Origin: Micromonospora cremea
GTDB lineage: Bacteria; Actinomycetota; Actinomycetes; Mycobacteriales; Micromonosporaceae
Reading direction: 5' to 3'
Assembly (NCBI RefSeq): GCF_900143515.1
Contig: NZ_FSQT01000002.1
Location: forward strand, 4,155,501-4,219,500
DNA: 64,000 nucleotides
Numbering within the stretch: position 1 is the stretch's first letter; every line of letters starts with the position of its first letter. Both the position numbers and the translations under genes were made by a program. The notes beneath the pieces are model-generated. The model worked only from the letters and a program-made list of their open reading frames with translations, did not search any database and was not told where the DNA came from. Below, piece after piece: positions 9,861 to 18,603 of this stretch.

Positions 9861-10501
9861 TGCTTGCCGACCTGTGGCCCCAGTACAACCTGATCATCTC
9901 GACGCCACGACTCGAACTGCGCCTGCCCCGAGACGAGGAGTTGGCGGCCCTGGCCCAGCTCGCCGGCGACGGCGTGCACCGCATGGATGAGCGTCCGTTC
10001 CTGACCCCGTGGACCGACGGCGGCCCGGGGGACCGAGCGCGGTTCGTGTTGCAGGAGCACTGGGGTCAGCTCGCGGGGTGGAGCGTGGCACGGTGGCGGC
10101 TCGGGCTCGGTGTGTTCCACCACGGGCACCCGCTCGGCGTGGTCACGCTGCGAGCGCACGACTTCCCGGTCATTCGGGAGGTCACGACATCGGCCTGGCT
10201 GGGAATCGACCACCAGGGCAGGGGATACGGGACGGAGGCCCGGGTGGGTCTGCTCACGCTGGCCTTCGACCACCTGGGCGCGCGAGCCGCCCGCACCGAA
10301 GTGTTCCAGGACAATCACGCCTCCCAGGGCGTGTCCCGCAAGCTCGGCTACGAGCACGACGGCATCTCCGTCGACGCTCGCGGTGACGAGGCTGTCGTTT
10401 CTGACCGGCTGAGGCTCACCAGGCAAACGTGGGCCCAGCAGCAGCGGCCCGCGGTGCGGGTCGACGGGATGGCGCCCTGTCGCCCGATGTTCGGCCTCTG
10501 A
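9860..10501 (+). CDS. GNAT-family N-acetyltransferase (RimJ/RimL-like)
   Basis: Acyl-CoA N-acyltransferase of the RimJ/RimL-type GNAT group. The N-terminus has TPRLELRLPRDEELAAL, the usual first strand and helix. The acetyl-CoA pyrophosphate loop is GIDHQGRGYGTEAR (Q-x-x-G-x-G/A pattern), and the end has VFQDNHASQGVSRKLGYEHDG, where family members keep N and the S-x-K-L-G-F/Y motif. It probably acetylates a protein N-terminus or a small amine. The start lacks a ribosome site but follows a TANNNT-like box by 6 nt, so the mRNA is probably leaderless. A C-terminal tail of about 15 residues is not conserved-looking. Confidence 0.85.
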   Translation: MLADLWPQYNLIISTPRLELRLPRDEELAALAQLAGDGVHRMDERPFLTPWTDGGPGDRARFVLQEHWGQLAGWSVARWRLGLGVFHHGHPLGVVTLRAHDFPVIREVTTSAWLGIDHQGRGYGTEARVGLLTLAFDHLGARAARTEVFQDNHASQGVSRKLGYEHDGISVDARGDEAVVSDRLRLTRQTWAQQQRPAVRVDGMAPCRPMFGL

Positions 10502-10544
10502 CACCGGGCAGGTGAGCGTTCGGGTGCGGCTCGGCGACTGCTCG

Positions 10545-11444
10545 TCAACCGGCGTCGCCGCTGCCCCTCGCCACCTCGCCGTTCCGGGGGATGGACGGGT
10601 TCATCGTGGCGTGCAGGGTGATCGACTCATCGGTGTGGCCGACCTCGAAGAGCGTCCCGGCCGGAAAGGCCGCCAACGTCTCCGGCGGCAGCTGGATCGT
10701 GCCGTCCCCGGCCACCACGGCGAAGTCCCGGCCGTCTCGGCCCTCGGCGCCCACCCGGCCGTCCCGGATGGTGACGGCACGACCCAGCCGGGCACCGACA
10801 TCACCGTCGTGGGTCACCACGACGACCGTCGTCCCCCGCTCGGAGTTGATGGTGGCCAGCGCGCCGAGCACCTCGTCGCGGCCGGCTCCGTCGAGTTGGC
10901 TGGTCGGCTCGTCGACCAGGAGCAGACCGGGCCCGGCGGCAAGCCCCTGAGCCAGTGCGGCCCGCTGACGCTGCCCCGGGGTCAGGTCGCCGGAGCGGCG
11001 CGCGCCCGCGCCGGCGAGACCGACGAGCTCGAGGAAAGCCTCCGGGGGATCCAGCCGACGCCCGGCGATGCGCGCCGCCGGCCGCTGGGCCAACCAGATG
11101 TTGCGCGACAGCGACACGTACGGCAGCAGGTTGCGCTCGGCGCCCTGCAACACCGTGCCGACCGTCGGCCCGCGAAGGGTGGCCAGTTCGGTCGGGGAGA
11201 GCCGGGACAGGTCATGGTCGCCCACGTACACCCGGCCGGCGCTGGGCCGCATGAGCCCGCCGAGTATCGAGACCAGGGTGGACTTGCCGGAGCCCGACGG
11301 CCCGACCAGCGCCAGCATCTCGCCGGCGGAGATGTGCAGGTCCACCCCGGAGAGCGCGACCACGTCACCTGTCCCGGTCGAGTAGATGTGGATCAGCCGG
11401 TGGCAGGTGACCGGTACGCCCTCCTCGGGCCGTGCGGTGGTCAT
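10545..11444 (-). CDS. ABC transporter ATP-binding protein (LolD/MacB type)
   Basis: ATPase of an FtsX-type ABC system. Walker A is GPSGSGKST near residue 50, the Q-loop region is TVLQGAERNL, and Walker B is GLLLVDEPTSQLD with a later VVVVTHD H-loop. The signature reads LTPGQRQRAALAQGL, so the usual LSGGQ has become LTPGQ; ATP sandwiching should still be possible. It overlaps the large permease gene upstream by ATGA and is the last of three minus-strand genes, which together encode a three-component export or mechanotransmission complex. A tail of about 60 residues after the core is variable. Confidence 0.9.
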   Translation of the reverse strand: MTTARPEEGVPVTCHRLIHIYSTGTGDVVALSGVDLHISAGEMLALVGPSGSGKSTLVSILGGLMRPSAGRVYVGDHDLSRLSPTELATLRGPTVGTVLQGAERNLLPYVSLSRNIWLAQRPAARIAGRRLDPPEAFLELVGLAGAGARRSGDLTPGQRQRAALAQGLAAGPGLLLVDEPTSQLDGAGRDEVLGALATINSERGTTVVVVTHDGDVGARLGRAVTIRDGRVGAEGRDGRDFAVVAGDGTIQLPPETLAAFPAGTLFEVGHTDESITLHATMNPSIPRNGEVARGSGDAG

Positions 11445-14400
11445 CGGTCGGTCCGGCGACGAACCGAGGCGGCGATGAACCGGCCGAGCACCGCAGCGAT
11501 GACCGCGAAGAGCGCGACCGTGGGCGCCGCGAACAACAGCAGTCGGCCGACGTCCGGCCAGTCGGGCAACGGGACCGGCGACCGGCCGTCACTGAACAGA
11601 CGCTGCCCACTGCGGGTGAGAAGCCAGATCATCAGGGTGGCGAGACCGGCCGACACGGTGGCGACTGCGACCGGCCACCCGTAGCCGCCGCGGACGGCGC
11701 GTGCGGGCAGCCCCTGCCGCCGGAGCGCCACCAGCATCGCGACCCGGTTGCGCTGTTCGGCTGCTGCCGCCGTGATGAGGCCGGCCGCCCCGATGAGAAC
11801 CCCGGCCAGCGCGGCGAACAGGTTGAAGCGCAACGCCAGCGCCGCACCCTGTCGGTCGAAACCCTGTCGCGCTGCGGCGATCGTCCGGTCGTACTGGATG
11901 ACCAGACCCTGTGCCCGGAGCCGGTCGAGTATGTCGGCGGGCGCCGTCGGTGCCAACCAGACCTCCTTGACACCGGTCTGGCCGGCGACGGCGAGCCGGT
12001 CGGCGTACTCCAGGTCGACGATCATGCCGGATCCCCCGAGCCGGGGCAGTCGGTCCGCCAGGCCCTCGACTGACGCCTGGGTCGGCGACCCGTCGATTCC
12101 CTCGTACGGATACCCCCGTTGCAGGGCTGTCCCCTTGGACCGGGTCAACCAACCGGGCAACGGGAACGGCGCGTCGACGACGGCGATGCCCAACGACCGG
12201 GACCGTCGGCCCTCCGCCACGTCGAAGACCAGAGCGTCCCGGCCAGTCGTGGCGGTCAGCGCCGTGTCCATCGGGTCGGACAACCGCCACCGCCGCAGAT
12301 CGGCCAACTCCGCTCCGGTCACCCGCGCCGCGCCGCCGGTGCGTAACTCCTCGAAGCGAACCGTCAACGGGCCGGGGGTGACCGGAGCGACGACCTCGAT
12401 GCTGACCAACCGGCATTCCTGCGCGCACTCGGGCACCTGCACGTGGTATTCGCGAAGGTCGGGCTTTATGTCCTTGTGCGCGGTGATCCGGCGGGTGCCG
12501 GTCCTGCTGGCGACCGAGACGAAGAGGCGGACACGGTTCCCGCCGAAGGCGTCCTCGTCGTAGCTGGCGGACAGGGCGACGGTGAGCAGCCGCCCCCGCA
12601 GCATCATCGGTGCTCCCGGCGGATCCGGGCGGATCTTTCGCGCGACGTCCGACAGGGCCGCCCCGTACGACGAGTGCGGCGCGGCCACCGTCGCCAGCCG
12701 GTCGGAGTCCACGGCGAGCACCGGCGTGCCGGCTCCGGTGGCCACCTCCTTCACCGCCGCGGCCATCGCGAAGCGACCTTCGGGGTCAGCGGCCCGGACG
12801 GACTCCAGCAGGTGCCGGTGCGACAACGCGTCGACGCCGACCACGCGGGGCGCCCCGACCTCGACGGTTGCCCGATCCGTGTAGGCGGCCGACGCGACCT
12901 CGCTCGTCGCGGCGGTGAAGGCGAGCATCGCGACAACCACGGTGAGCAGCGCGATCAGTGGCCGGAACCGTGGCTGGCGGGCCACCTGGACGAGGGCGAG
13001 GCCAATGACTGTCCGGCCCCGTGTCAGCAGCGCCGCGCCCACCACCGCCCCGGCGATCATGGCGACCCGCGCCAGCAGGACGCCCGCGGCGAGCGCGCCG
13101 AACACCGGCGCCAACAGGGCCAACCCCGAGGGCGACCCGCCGGAGCGCAACTGCACCACGGCGGCCACGGCGACCGACACCGCGACGATGTCACCCACGG
13201 TCGCCCGCCATCCCCGCATCCGCGCCGGCACCCGGCGCAGCAGGTCGACGACCGGCGCGGACACGGTCCGCGCCTGGGCCAGCAGCACCGCGGCGAGCGC
13301 GCCGGCGGCGCCGACGGCGGCGTAGCCGATCGCGGTCGCCTCCAACGTGACGTCGGCACGGGCGGGCAGGGTGTGCGCGGCGAGCAGTTTGGCGGCGGCG
13401 AGGCCGCCCAGGCAGCCCAGGGGGATCGCGACCAACACGGGTACGGCGTGCTCGCCGATCGCCAGTGCCCACAGTCGTCGGCGCTGCACGCCGCGCAGGA
13501 GGAGCAGGCCCTGCTCCGGTCGGCGCTCGTCGGCCGCCGAGCTGACCGCCACGAAGAGCACCAGCCAGCAGAGCAGGACGAGCAGACCGGCACCCAGTGT
13601 CACGCCCGCGGCCAGCTGCTCGCGCTGCAGGGTGATGCGATCGAGCAGGCGCGGCAGTGCGGTGCCGGCACCGAAACCCTCGCGGCTTCCGTCGCGCGTC
13701 ACCGTCGCGACAGCGGCGTGCAGGTCCTGCGCCGACCGGGTGGACAACACCTGCTCGGTAACGAACAGGTCGGCCGTCGATCGGTACAGGATGGCCTGGT
13801 CGTCGGCCAGGGGCGCGGACTCGGCGCTGAAGATGGCGTCCTCGGCGCTGCCCACGGCCGACGTGGACGCCAGCCCCGGTGCGGGTGGCCGAAGAAACTC
13901 GCCACCCAGCCAGAACGGATCGGTCGGGTCCAGCGGCCGGTAGACGCCGGCCACCCGCACCGGCACCGCGTCGAAGGTGAACTCGCCGCCGGCGGCGACA
14001 CCCAGATGCGTCGCGGTATTCGTGCTGACCAGCACCTCGGGGAGCTGGCCGTTCGAGGTGGACCGGGGGCAGGCGCCGGCAACGACAACCCGCTCGCACA
14101 CCCCGGCTCGGAAGATCAGGTTGGAGGTCACTCGCCCGGCTGGGCCGGTGGCGACGCCGCCGCTCTGCGCGCCGAGGACGACAACGAACCCGGCCGGCGC
14201 GAGTCGCTCGACTCGAGCGCCGAACACACTTTTGGTCGGGTCACCCGGCATCCCCGGGTACTCCGTGGGGTCGACGAGCCGCAGCCGTAGCTCGTCCGGG
14301 TCGGCGGCGGAGAGCTCGTTGCTGGCGAGGGCCCGCGCGGCGGCGGCCACGTAGCTGGGTGCGGCCGCGGCGGCGGCACTGGCGAGCACCGCGAGCAGGA

Positions 14401-14458
14401 GCACCGCCAGGGCTTGTGCCCGGCGGGCCGCGAGCGCTCCCCCGATGACGGCCAGCAT
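11441..14458 (-). CDS. Large FtsX-family ABC transporter permease
   Basis: A permease of 1005 residues with the double FtsX/MacB layout: an N-terminal helix (LAVIGGALAARRAQALAVLLLAVLA), a long extracytoplasmic domain to about residue 270, a central set of helices (GVTLGAGLLVLLCWLVLFVAV onward), a second large extracytoplasmic domain, and a final helix group (LIGAAGLITAAAAEQRNR...). Such proteins move lipids, lipoproteins or peptides, or transmit ATPase cycles to outside partners. It sits between two ATPase genes on one strand: 82 bp after the upstream ATPase and overlapping the downstream one. Cargo is unknown. Confidence 0.88.
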   Translation of the reverse strand: MLAVIGGALAARRAQALAVLLLAVLASAAAAAAPSYVAAAARALASNELSAADPDELRLRLVDPTEYPGMPGDPTKSVFGARVERLAPAGFVVVLGAQSGGVATGPAGRVTSNLIFRAGVCERVVVAGACPRSTSNGQLPEVLVSTNTATHLGVAAGGEFTFDAVPVRVAGVYRPLDPTDPFWLGGEFLRPPAPGLASTSAVGSAEDAIFSAESAPLADDQAILYRSTADLFVTEQVLSTRSAQDLHAAVATVTRDGSREGFGAGTALPRLLDRITLQREQLAAGVTLGAGLLVLLCWLVLFVAVSSAADERRPEQGLLLLRGVQRRRLWALAIGEHAVPVLVAIPLGCLGGLAAAKLLAAHTLPARADVTLEATAIGYAAVGAAGALAAVLLAQARTVSAPVVDLLRRVPARMRGWRATVGDIVAVSVAVAAVVQLRSGGSPSGLALLAPVFGALAAGVLLARVAMIAGAVVGAALLTRGRTVIGLALVQVARQPRFRPLIALLTVVVAMLAFTAATSEVASAAYTDRATVEVGAPRVVGVDALSHRHLLESVRAADPEGRFAMAAAVKEVATGAGTPVLAVDSDRLATVAAPHSSYGAALSDVARKIRPDPPGAPMMLRGRLLTVALSASYDEDAFGGNRVRLFVSVASRTGTRRITAHKDIKPDLREYHVQVPECAQECRLVSIEVVAPVTPGPLTVRFEELRTGGAARVTGAELADLRRWRLSDPMDTALTATTGRDALVFDVAEGRRSRSLGIAVVDAPFPLPGWLTRSKGTALQRGYPYEGIDGSPTQASVEGLADRLPRLGGSGMIVDLEYADRLAVAGQTGVKEVWLAPTAPADILDRLRAQGLVIQYDRTIAAARQGFDRQGAALALRFNLFAALAGVLIGAAGLITAAAAEQRNRVAMLVALRRQGLPARAVRGGYGWPVAVATVSAGLATLMIWLLTRSGQRLFSDGRSPVPLPDWPDVGRLLLFAAPTVALFAVIAAVLGRFIAASVRRRTDR

Positions 14459-14540
14459 TGACGGTCACGCTATCGACCAGCCGGCCCGCCCACCGTCCCG
14501 CGTCCGCGGATCGATACCGACCGGTTACCTGTCGCGAGCC

Positions 14541-15188
14541 TCAACCGCGCACGATCTGCGCTCGCCCGTCGACGAGGTGCAGTTCCGCCGCACAGGCGGC
14601 GGCCACCTCAGCGTCGTGGGTGGCGAACACGACGGCCGCACCCCGCCGGGCCTCGTCGTGCAGCAGATCCAGCACCCGTTGCCGGTTGCCCGCGTCCAGC
14701 TCGCTGGTCACCTCGTCGGCCAGCAGCACGCCACCGCGCAGCGCCACGCCGCGGGCGATGGCCGTACGCTGCTGCTGGCCGCCCGACAGCTCCTCGACCA
14801 GTTGGTCGGCCTGGCCGGAGAGGCCGAGCTGAGCCAGCGTCGCGGCGGTCTGCCGGCGTGCCTCGGGCGGTGCCACGCCGCCGGCGACGAGGGCCACCTG
14901 CACGTTCTCCGCGGCGGTCAGGATCGGGGCCAGCCCGTTGTCCTGCGGGATGAGGACGATCCGGTGGTCCACCGCGTGGTCACGGTCGCGCAGCTGCTGC
15001 CCGTCGACGGTCACCGCGCCGTCGCGCGGCCGCAGCAGCCCCGCCATCGCGTTGAGCAGGGTGGTCTTGCCCGCGCCGGACGAGCCGGTCAACGCCAGCA
15101 CCCGGCCCGGGCGGACCGTCACCGAGACGTCCGTGAGAACGGGTGGTGCGTCGCCGTACCCGACCGTCACCTCATGGATGGTCAACAT
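14541..15188 (-). CDS. ABC transporter ATP-binding protein (LolD/FtsE type)
   Basis: First gene of the three-gene ABC operon. Start MLTIHEV is chosen because GGAGGGGGCGG lies about 8 nt upstream; it gives 215 aa, normal for the family. Walker A GSSGAGKTT is near residue 38, the Q-loop is VLIPQDNGLAP, the signature is an intact LSGGQQQRTAIARGV, and Walker B is GVLLADEVTSELD, followed by the H-loop FATHD. Unlike the downstream ATPase it keeps the canonical signature, so the permease may work with an asymmetric ATPase pair. It diverges from the Cys-rich protein operon across a 193-bp, unusually A/T-rich spacer. Confidence 0.9.
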   Translation of the reverse strand: MLTIHEVTVGYGDAPPVLTDVSVTVRPGRVLALTGSSGAGKTTLLNAMAGLLRPRDGAVTVDGQQLRDRDHAVDHRIVLIPQDNGLAPILTAAENVQVALVAGGVAPPEARRQTAATLAQLGLSGQADQLVEELSGGQQQRTAIARGVALRGGVLLADEVTSELDAGNRQRVLDLLHDEARRGAAVVFATHDAEVAAACAAELHLVDGRAQIVRG

Positions 15189-15297
15189 GTGCAACCGCCC
15201 CCTCCGGCCCCGAGGATTTGCACACTGCCACGGCGAGCGGGGGCGGCACAATCCATCGATCCGACGCGCCGTGCGTAGAAAACTTTCGATGCGACGG

Positions 15298-15326
15298 TTG
15301 ACTTCGGTGGTTTATGACACAACAAT
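15298..15326 (+). promoter_or_regulatory. Probable promoter of the wall-lytic operon
   Basis: TTGACT, a 17-bp spacer, then AACAAT (4 of 6 to TATAAT), in a locally A/T-rich stretch (15270-15365) that stands out from its surroundings. It lies 56 bp before the start of the Cys-rich gene, which has a strong AAAGGAGG site. Confidence 0.5.
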
Positions 15327-15381
15327 CACCATCAATATTTACGCTCGTATTTGTAGTCCTCATGCCAGAAAGGAGGCACCC

Positions 15382-15795
15382 ATGGCAGCTCTGCGAGGCG
15401 AGGTGTCGTGGTTCTGCTGCGGCAGCGCCTGGGGTCCCTGCGGCACGGCCGGCGGCGGCGCCTGCGGCACCTGCAGATCAGGCAACTACCAGCACGCCTG
15501 GCCGAACACCTCGGACGCGTGCCTGGCCATCACCCGCCCGGACCGGTGCGGGGTGACCGGGATGACCCGGCGCGGCTGCGGCTTCCGGCACTACACCACC
15601 GACCTCTGCAACGGCGCCCGGGTCGGCACCACCATCGCCGACTGTGGGCCGCAGACCGACCTGTTCTGCGGCGAGCGCACCTGCTGCGGCTCCGCCTGCG
15701 GCAGCAACCGGATCATCGATCTCACCCCGGCCGCGTACAGCGCGATCGCCAGCCTCTCGGCGGGGCTCCGGCCCTGCTCGGTCGACACGGTCTGA
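15382..15795 (+). CDS. Small cysteine-rich protein with RlpA/expansin-like double-psi barrel signature
   Basis: Not recognised as a named family. Of 137 residues 15 are Cys, including two CC pairs (WFCCG, RTCCG). The second half, CNGARVGTTIADCGP ... IIDLTPAAYSAIASLSAG, follows the order of RlpA/expansin double-psi beta-barrels (charged strand, D-x-GP, then IDLS-x-AA/AF helix, ending in a hydrophobic strand). That suggests a wall-binding or lytic fold braced by disulfides. There is no signal peptide. Export might depend on the Tat protein encoded 15 bp downstream, which is speculation. AAAGGAGG sits 5 nt before ATG. As first gene of an operon with a MauE redox protein and two peptidoglycan hydrolases, a secreted wall-directed role fits. 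The DPBB assignment is tentative. Confidence 0.7.
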   Translation: MAALRGEVSWFCCGSAWGPCGTAGGGACGTCRSGNYQHAWPNTSDACLAITRPDRCGVTGMTRRGCGFRHYTTDLCNGARVGTTIADCGPQTDLFCGERTCCGSACGSNRIIDLTPAAYSAIASLSAGLRPCSVDTV

Positions 15796-15810
15796 ACGGA
15801 GGGCGCCACC

Positions 15811-16407
15811 ATGAACCAGACCCTGGACCGCCGGCGGCTGCTCGCCACCGCGGCGCTCGGCGGCGTGGTCGGGGCCACCGGCCTCGGGTCGCTGGCCCCG
15901 GAGGCGGCCTTCGCCGCTGAACCCGCGACCATCGAGCCAGGCGCGCCGGACCCGAACTTCGCCGAAGGCCGGATCAGCAAGATCTCCGGCAGCATGCTGC
16001 TGGTCACCGGCTCGGACACCGTGCTGCACTCCATCCGGATCACCGACGGCACGAGCATCTGGAAGCTGCACCCCACCACGTTCGACAAGGTCGCCATCGG
16101 CGACGGGCTCTACGCCCGCGGCGTCCGCCTGCCCGACGGCACACTCGCCGCCGACTCCGTCTGGGTCAACATCGTCAACCTGCACGGGCACATCGCCGCG
16201 GTCGGCCGCAACGTGCTGCACCTCGACCACCAGGGCCGGCGGATCGTCGCGCACGTCGTGCCGGACAGGTCCGCCGCGGTCTACAACGGCACCCCGGCGG
16301 TCAGCGACCTGTCGCTGCTGCGGGTCGGCCGGCACGTCCAGGTGCTCGGCGCCTGGCATCCGGACACCAACGAGATCGACATCGCCACCGTCTACGCCGC
16401 CGCCTGA
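15811..16407 (+). CDS. Tat-exported protein of unknown function
   Basis: The N-terminus has a twin-arginine signal (DRRRLLATAALGG near residues 6-18, then a hydrophobic stretch and cleavage after AFA near residue 34). The mature part of about 165 residues is rich in short beta strands: GRISKISGSMLLVTGSD, VAIGDGLYARGVRLPDGTLAADSVWVNIVNLHGHIAAVG, LRVGRHVQVLGAWH. This suggests small beta-barrel repeats of the DUF5666 or OB type, but I do not recognise a named domain. It keeps no Cys, in contrast to the Cys-rich neighbour. Tat export implies folding in the cytoplasm, possibly with a bound partner. Second gene of the wall-lytic operon, 15 bp after the first. Confidence 0.75.
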   Translation: MNQTLDRRRLLATAALGGVVGATGLGSLAPEAAFAAEPATIEPGAPDPNFAEGRISKISGSMLLVTGSDTVLHSIRITDGTSIWKLHPTTFDKVAIGDGLYARGVRLPDGTLAADSVWVNIVNLHGHIAAVGRNVLHLDHQGRRIVAHVVPDRSAAVYNGTPAVSDLSLLRVGRHVQVLGAWHPDTNEIDIATVYAAA

Positions 16408-16475
16408 CGGACCCCGGGCGGCGCGCATCCGCGCATCGGCGTGCCGCCCGCCGGACACACCCGAGGGGAGAACCC

Positions 16476-17342
16476 ATGATCGACCTGATCGCGACGCTGC
16501 AACCGCTGGTCGTGGGCGCGGTGCTGATCTGGTCCGCCCGCGTCAAGCTCGTCAGCCCGCACGCCGCCGCGGCCGCCAACCGGTCCGCGCTCGCCCGGCT
16601 GCTCGGGCAGGACCGGGCGCTGCCCGCGTACCGGCTGCTGGGCGGCGTCGAGGTGACCCTCGGCGCGCTGCTCCTGCTGCCGCCCGTCCTGCGCGCGGAG
16701 GCGCTGGCCGCGACCGGGCTGGCCGTCGCCTTCCTCGGCTACCTCGCATACGCCCGCCGCGCCGCCCCGACCTCCTCCTGCGGCTGCCTGAGCGCCCGAC
16801 CGACCCCGGTCTCCGGCCGCAACCTGGCCCGGGCCGGCCTGCTGGTGGCGGCGGGCGGGCTCGCCCTGCTGGCCACCGGTGGCTGGTTGACCGCGTTGGC
16901 CGGGCAGCCAGCGGCCGGCGGCGCCGTGCTGCTCGTCGAACTCGCCGCCGTGGTGGCGCTCTCGCCGGAGCTGGACCACGTCTGGCTGCTGCCGCTGCGC
17001 CGGCTGCGGGCCCGGCTGACCCACCCGCTGCGGGGCGGCTCCGGCGTACCGCTGCTCGCCACCGTGCAGCAACTCCAGCTCAGCGACGCCTACCGGCGGG
17101 TGGCGCCGCTGCTGCGCTCCGACGTACGGGAGCACTGGGACGACGGCGACTGGCGCTTCGTCGGGCACGCCGCGCGCTACCAGGGCCGCCTGGTGACGGC
17201 GGTGTTCGCCGTGCCACTGACCGACCCGGAACCCGACGGGGTGCGGGTCGCCGTGGTCGACGACGTCACCGGACACACCCTGCTCAGCCTGGCCGGCACG
17301 TCGCCCGGCAACGGCCCCCGACTCTCCGTGGTCCCGGCCTGA
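16476..17342 (+). CDS. MauE/DoxX-family redox-associated membrane protein with extra C-terminal domain
   Basis: Residues 1-150 form the four-helix MauE fold: LIATLQPLVVGAVLIWSARVKL, LPAYRLLGGVEVTLGALLLLPPVL, then a CGC motif (SSCGCLS, near residues 103-105) and further helices. MauE is known from methylamine utilisation, where it is needed to form the many disulfides of the Cys-rich light chain. Here it follows a 15-Cys protein, which suggests the same job. Residues from about 165 on (LSPELDHVWLLPLRRLRARL ... VVPA) form an added soluble region not usual in short MauE proteins and not recognised. The gene starts at ATG after GAGGGGAG. Confidence 0.82.
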   Translation: MIDLIATLQPLVVGAVLIWSARVKLVSPHAAAAANRSALARLLGQDRALPAYRLLGGVEVTLGALLLLPPVLRAEALAATGLAVAFLGYLAYARRAAPTSSCGCLSARPTPVSGRNLARAGLLVAAGGLALLATGGWLTALAGQPAAGGAVLLVELAAVVALSPELDHVWLLPLRRLRARLTHPLRGGSGVPLLATVQQLQLSDAYRRVAPLLRSDVREHWDDGDWRFVGHAARYQGRLVTAVFAVPLTDPEPDGVRVAVVDDVTGHTLLSLAGTSPGNGPRLSVVPA

Positions 17343-17368
17343 AACCACATCCCGGAAGTGAGGTCACC

Positions 17369-18535
17369 ATGAGACACGGTCGACGATGGGCCGGCAGCGC
17401 GGCTGCGGCCCTGCTGACGGTCACGAGCCTGATCGTCGCGGCGCCGAACGCCGCCGCGACGGCCGACGCCCCCGCGCTCACCGCCGCGGTGACCGCCAAG
17501 CTGCTCGGCTCGGCCCAGGCGCACACGGCCGTCGACGAACGGGACACCCGGATCACCGTCAGCCGCACCAGCGGCCGGTGGGCGTTCGGCACCGCCGTCG
17601 CCCTCGCGCCCCGGCAGGAGGACGCCCACCCGACCGGTTCGATCTTCATCGCCCGGGCGGACCCGGCCGGGTGGCGGGTCGCCATCGACGGTGAGGCGGC
17701 CTTCGGCGACCTGGCCGCCGAGTCACCCCTGGTGAACGGTCGGGAGAGGAAGTTCCTCACCACCACCCCGACCCCGATGTACGCGGGCGGGGACTACCGG
17801 ACCGGAATGGCCCTGCCGTTCGCGGTGGGCCAGACGTGGACGCTCACCAGCGGCCCGCACGGCTGGGGCGGGAGCGAGCTGCCGTACAGCTCGGTCGACC
17901 TGGCCGGCGGCGACCAGGTGGTCCGCGCGGCCCGGGCCGGCGCGGCGTACACGATGTGTCAGGGGTGGATCCGGGTCATCCACGACCGAGGCTTCTCGAC
18001 CGACTACTACCACCTCTGGAACAGCATCTCCGTCAACGGCGCCAGCGTCGGTCAGGGCGCCTTCCTGGGCAACACCGGCACCGACGTCACCTGCGGCGGC
18101 GCCGCCTACGGCCGGCACGTCCACTTCGGGCTGCGGCAGAACAGCGCGTACGTGCCGATCGCCGGCCACGACATCGGCAAGTGGGTGCTGGCCAACGGCG
18201 CCGCCGCGTACCAGGGCGGGGCGCGGCACGGTTCGGCCTGGGCCGGTGCGGGAGCGGGCCTGTACAACTACGGCGCGCTCGGTCTCACCCAGGCGGTGGT
18301 CGACGCGAACGGCGGCGGGGCGCTGACCCGCCGCGCCGGTCCGGGGGCCGGCTACGGCGCGCTCGGCTCACTGGCCGACGGCGCCACCGTCTCCGTCTCC
18401 TGCTCCGCCAACGGCACCTCCCACACCGGGCGGTACGGCACCACCGCGCTCTGGGACCGGTTGAGCGACGGCAGCTGGGTGTCCGACGCCTACCTCTGGA
18501 CCGGTGTGAACGGTCCGGTCAACGGCTGGTGCTGA
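17369..18535 (+). CDS. Secreted LasA-like M23 (beta-lytic) endopeptidase with SH3-like tail
   Basis: Predicted zinc endopeptidase that cuts peptidoglycan cross-bridges. Residues 1-32 are a signal peptide, followed by a propeptide-like segment (30-150). The core matches the LasA/beta-lytic branch of M23: GPHGWGG (His near 164), YSSVDLAGG (Asp near 176), STDYYHL (His near 215) and GRHVHFGL (His near 250 and 252), with a Cys pair typical of LasA. Residues from about 305 form an SH3b-like module (RRAGPGAGYGALGSLADGATVSV ... WVSDAYLWTG) that ends in Cys and is homologous to the tail of the next gene's product. GAAGTGAGG precedes ATG. Fourth gene of the operon. Confidence 0.88.
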   Translation: MRHGRRWAGSAAAALLTVTSLIVAAPNAAATADAPALTAAVTAKLLGSAQAHTAVDERDTRITVSRTSGRWAFGTAVALAPRQEDAHPTGSIFIARADPAGWRVAIDGEAAFGDLAAESPLVNGRERKFLTTTPTPMYAGGDYRTGMALPFAVGQTWTLTSGPHGWGGSELPYSSVDLAGGDQVVRAARAGAAYTMCQGWIRVIHDRGFSTDYYHLWNSISVNGASVGQGAFLGNTGTDVTCGGAAYGRHVHFGLRQNSAYVPIAGHDIGKWVLANGAAAYQGGARHGSAWAGAGAGLYNYGALGLTQAVVDANGGGALTRRAGPGAGYGALGSLADGATVSVSCSANGTSHTGRYGTTALWDRLSDGSWVSDAYLWTGVNGPVNGWC

Positions 18536-18603
18536 CGAGCCGGACCGCCGAGGCGGCCGGTGGCTCACCGGCCGCCCGATCCCATCCATCGCAAGGAGTG
18601 GCA

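Noticed and set aside
12443..14290. A 615-codon plus-strand frame inside the FtsX permease gene
   Set aside because: Antisense to the permease; the translation is Arg/Gly/Gln-rich without motifs.
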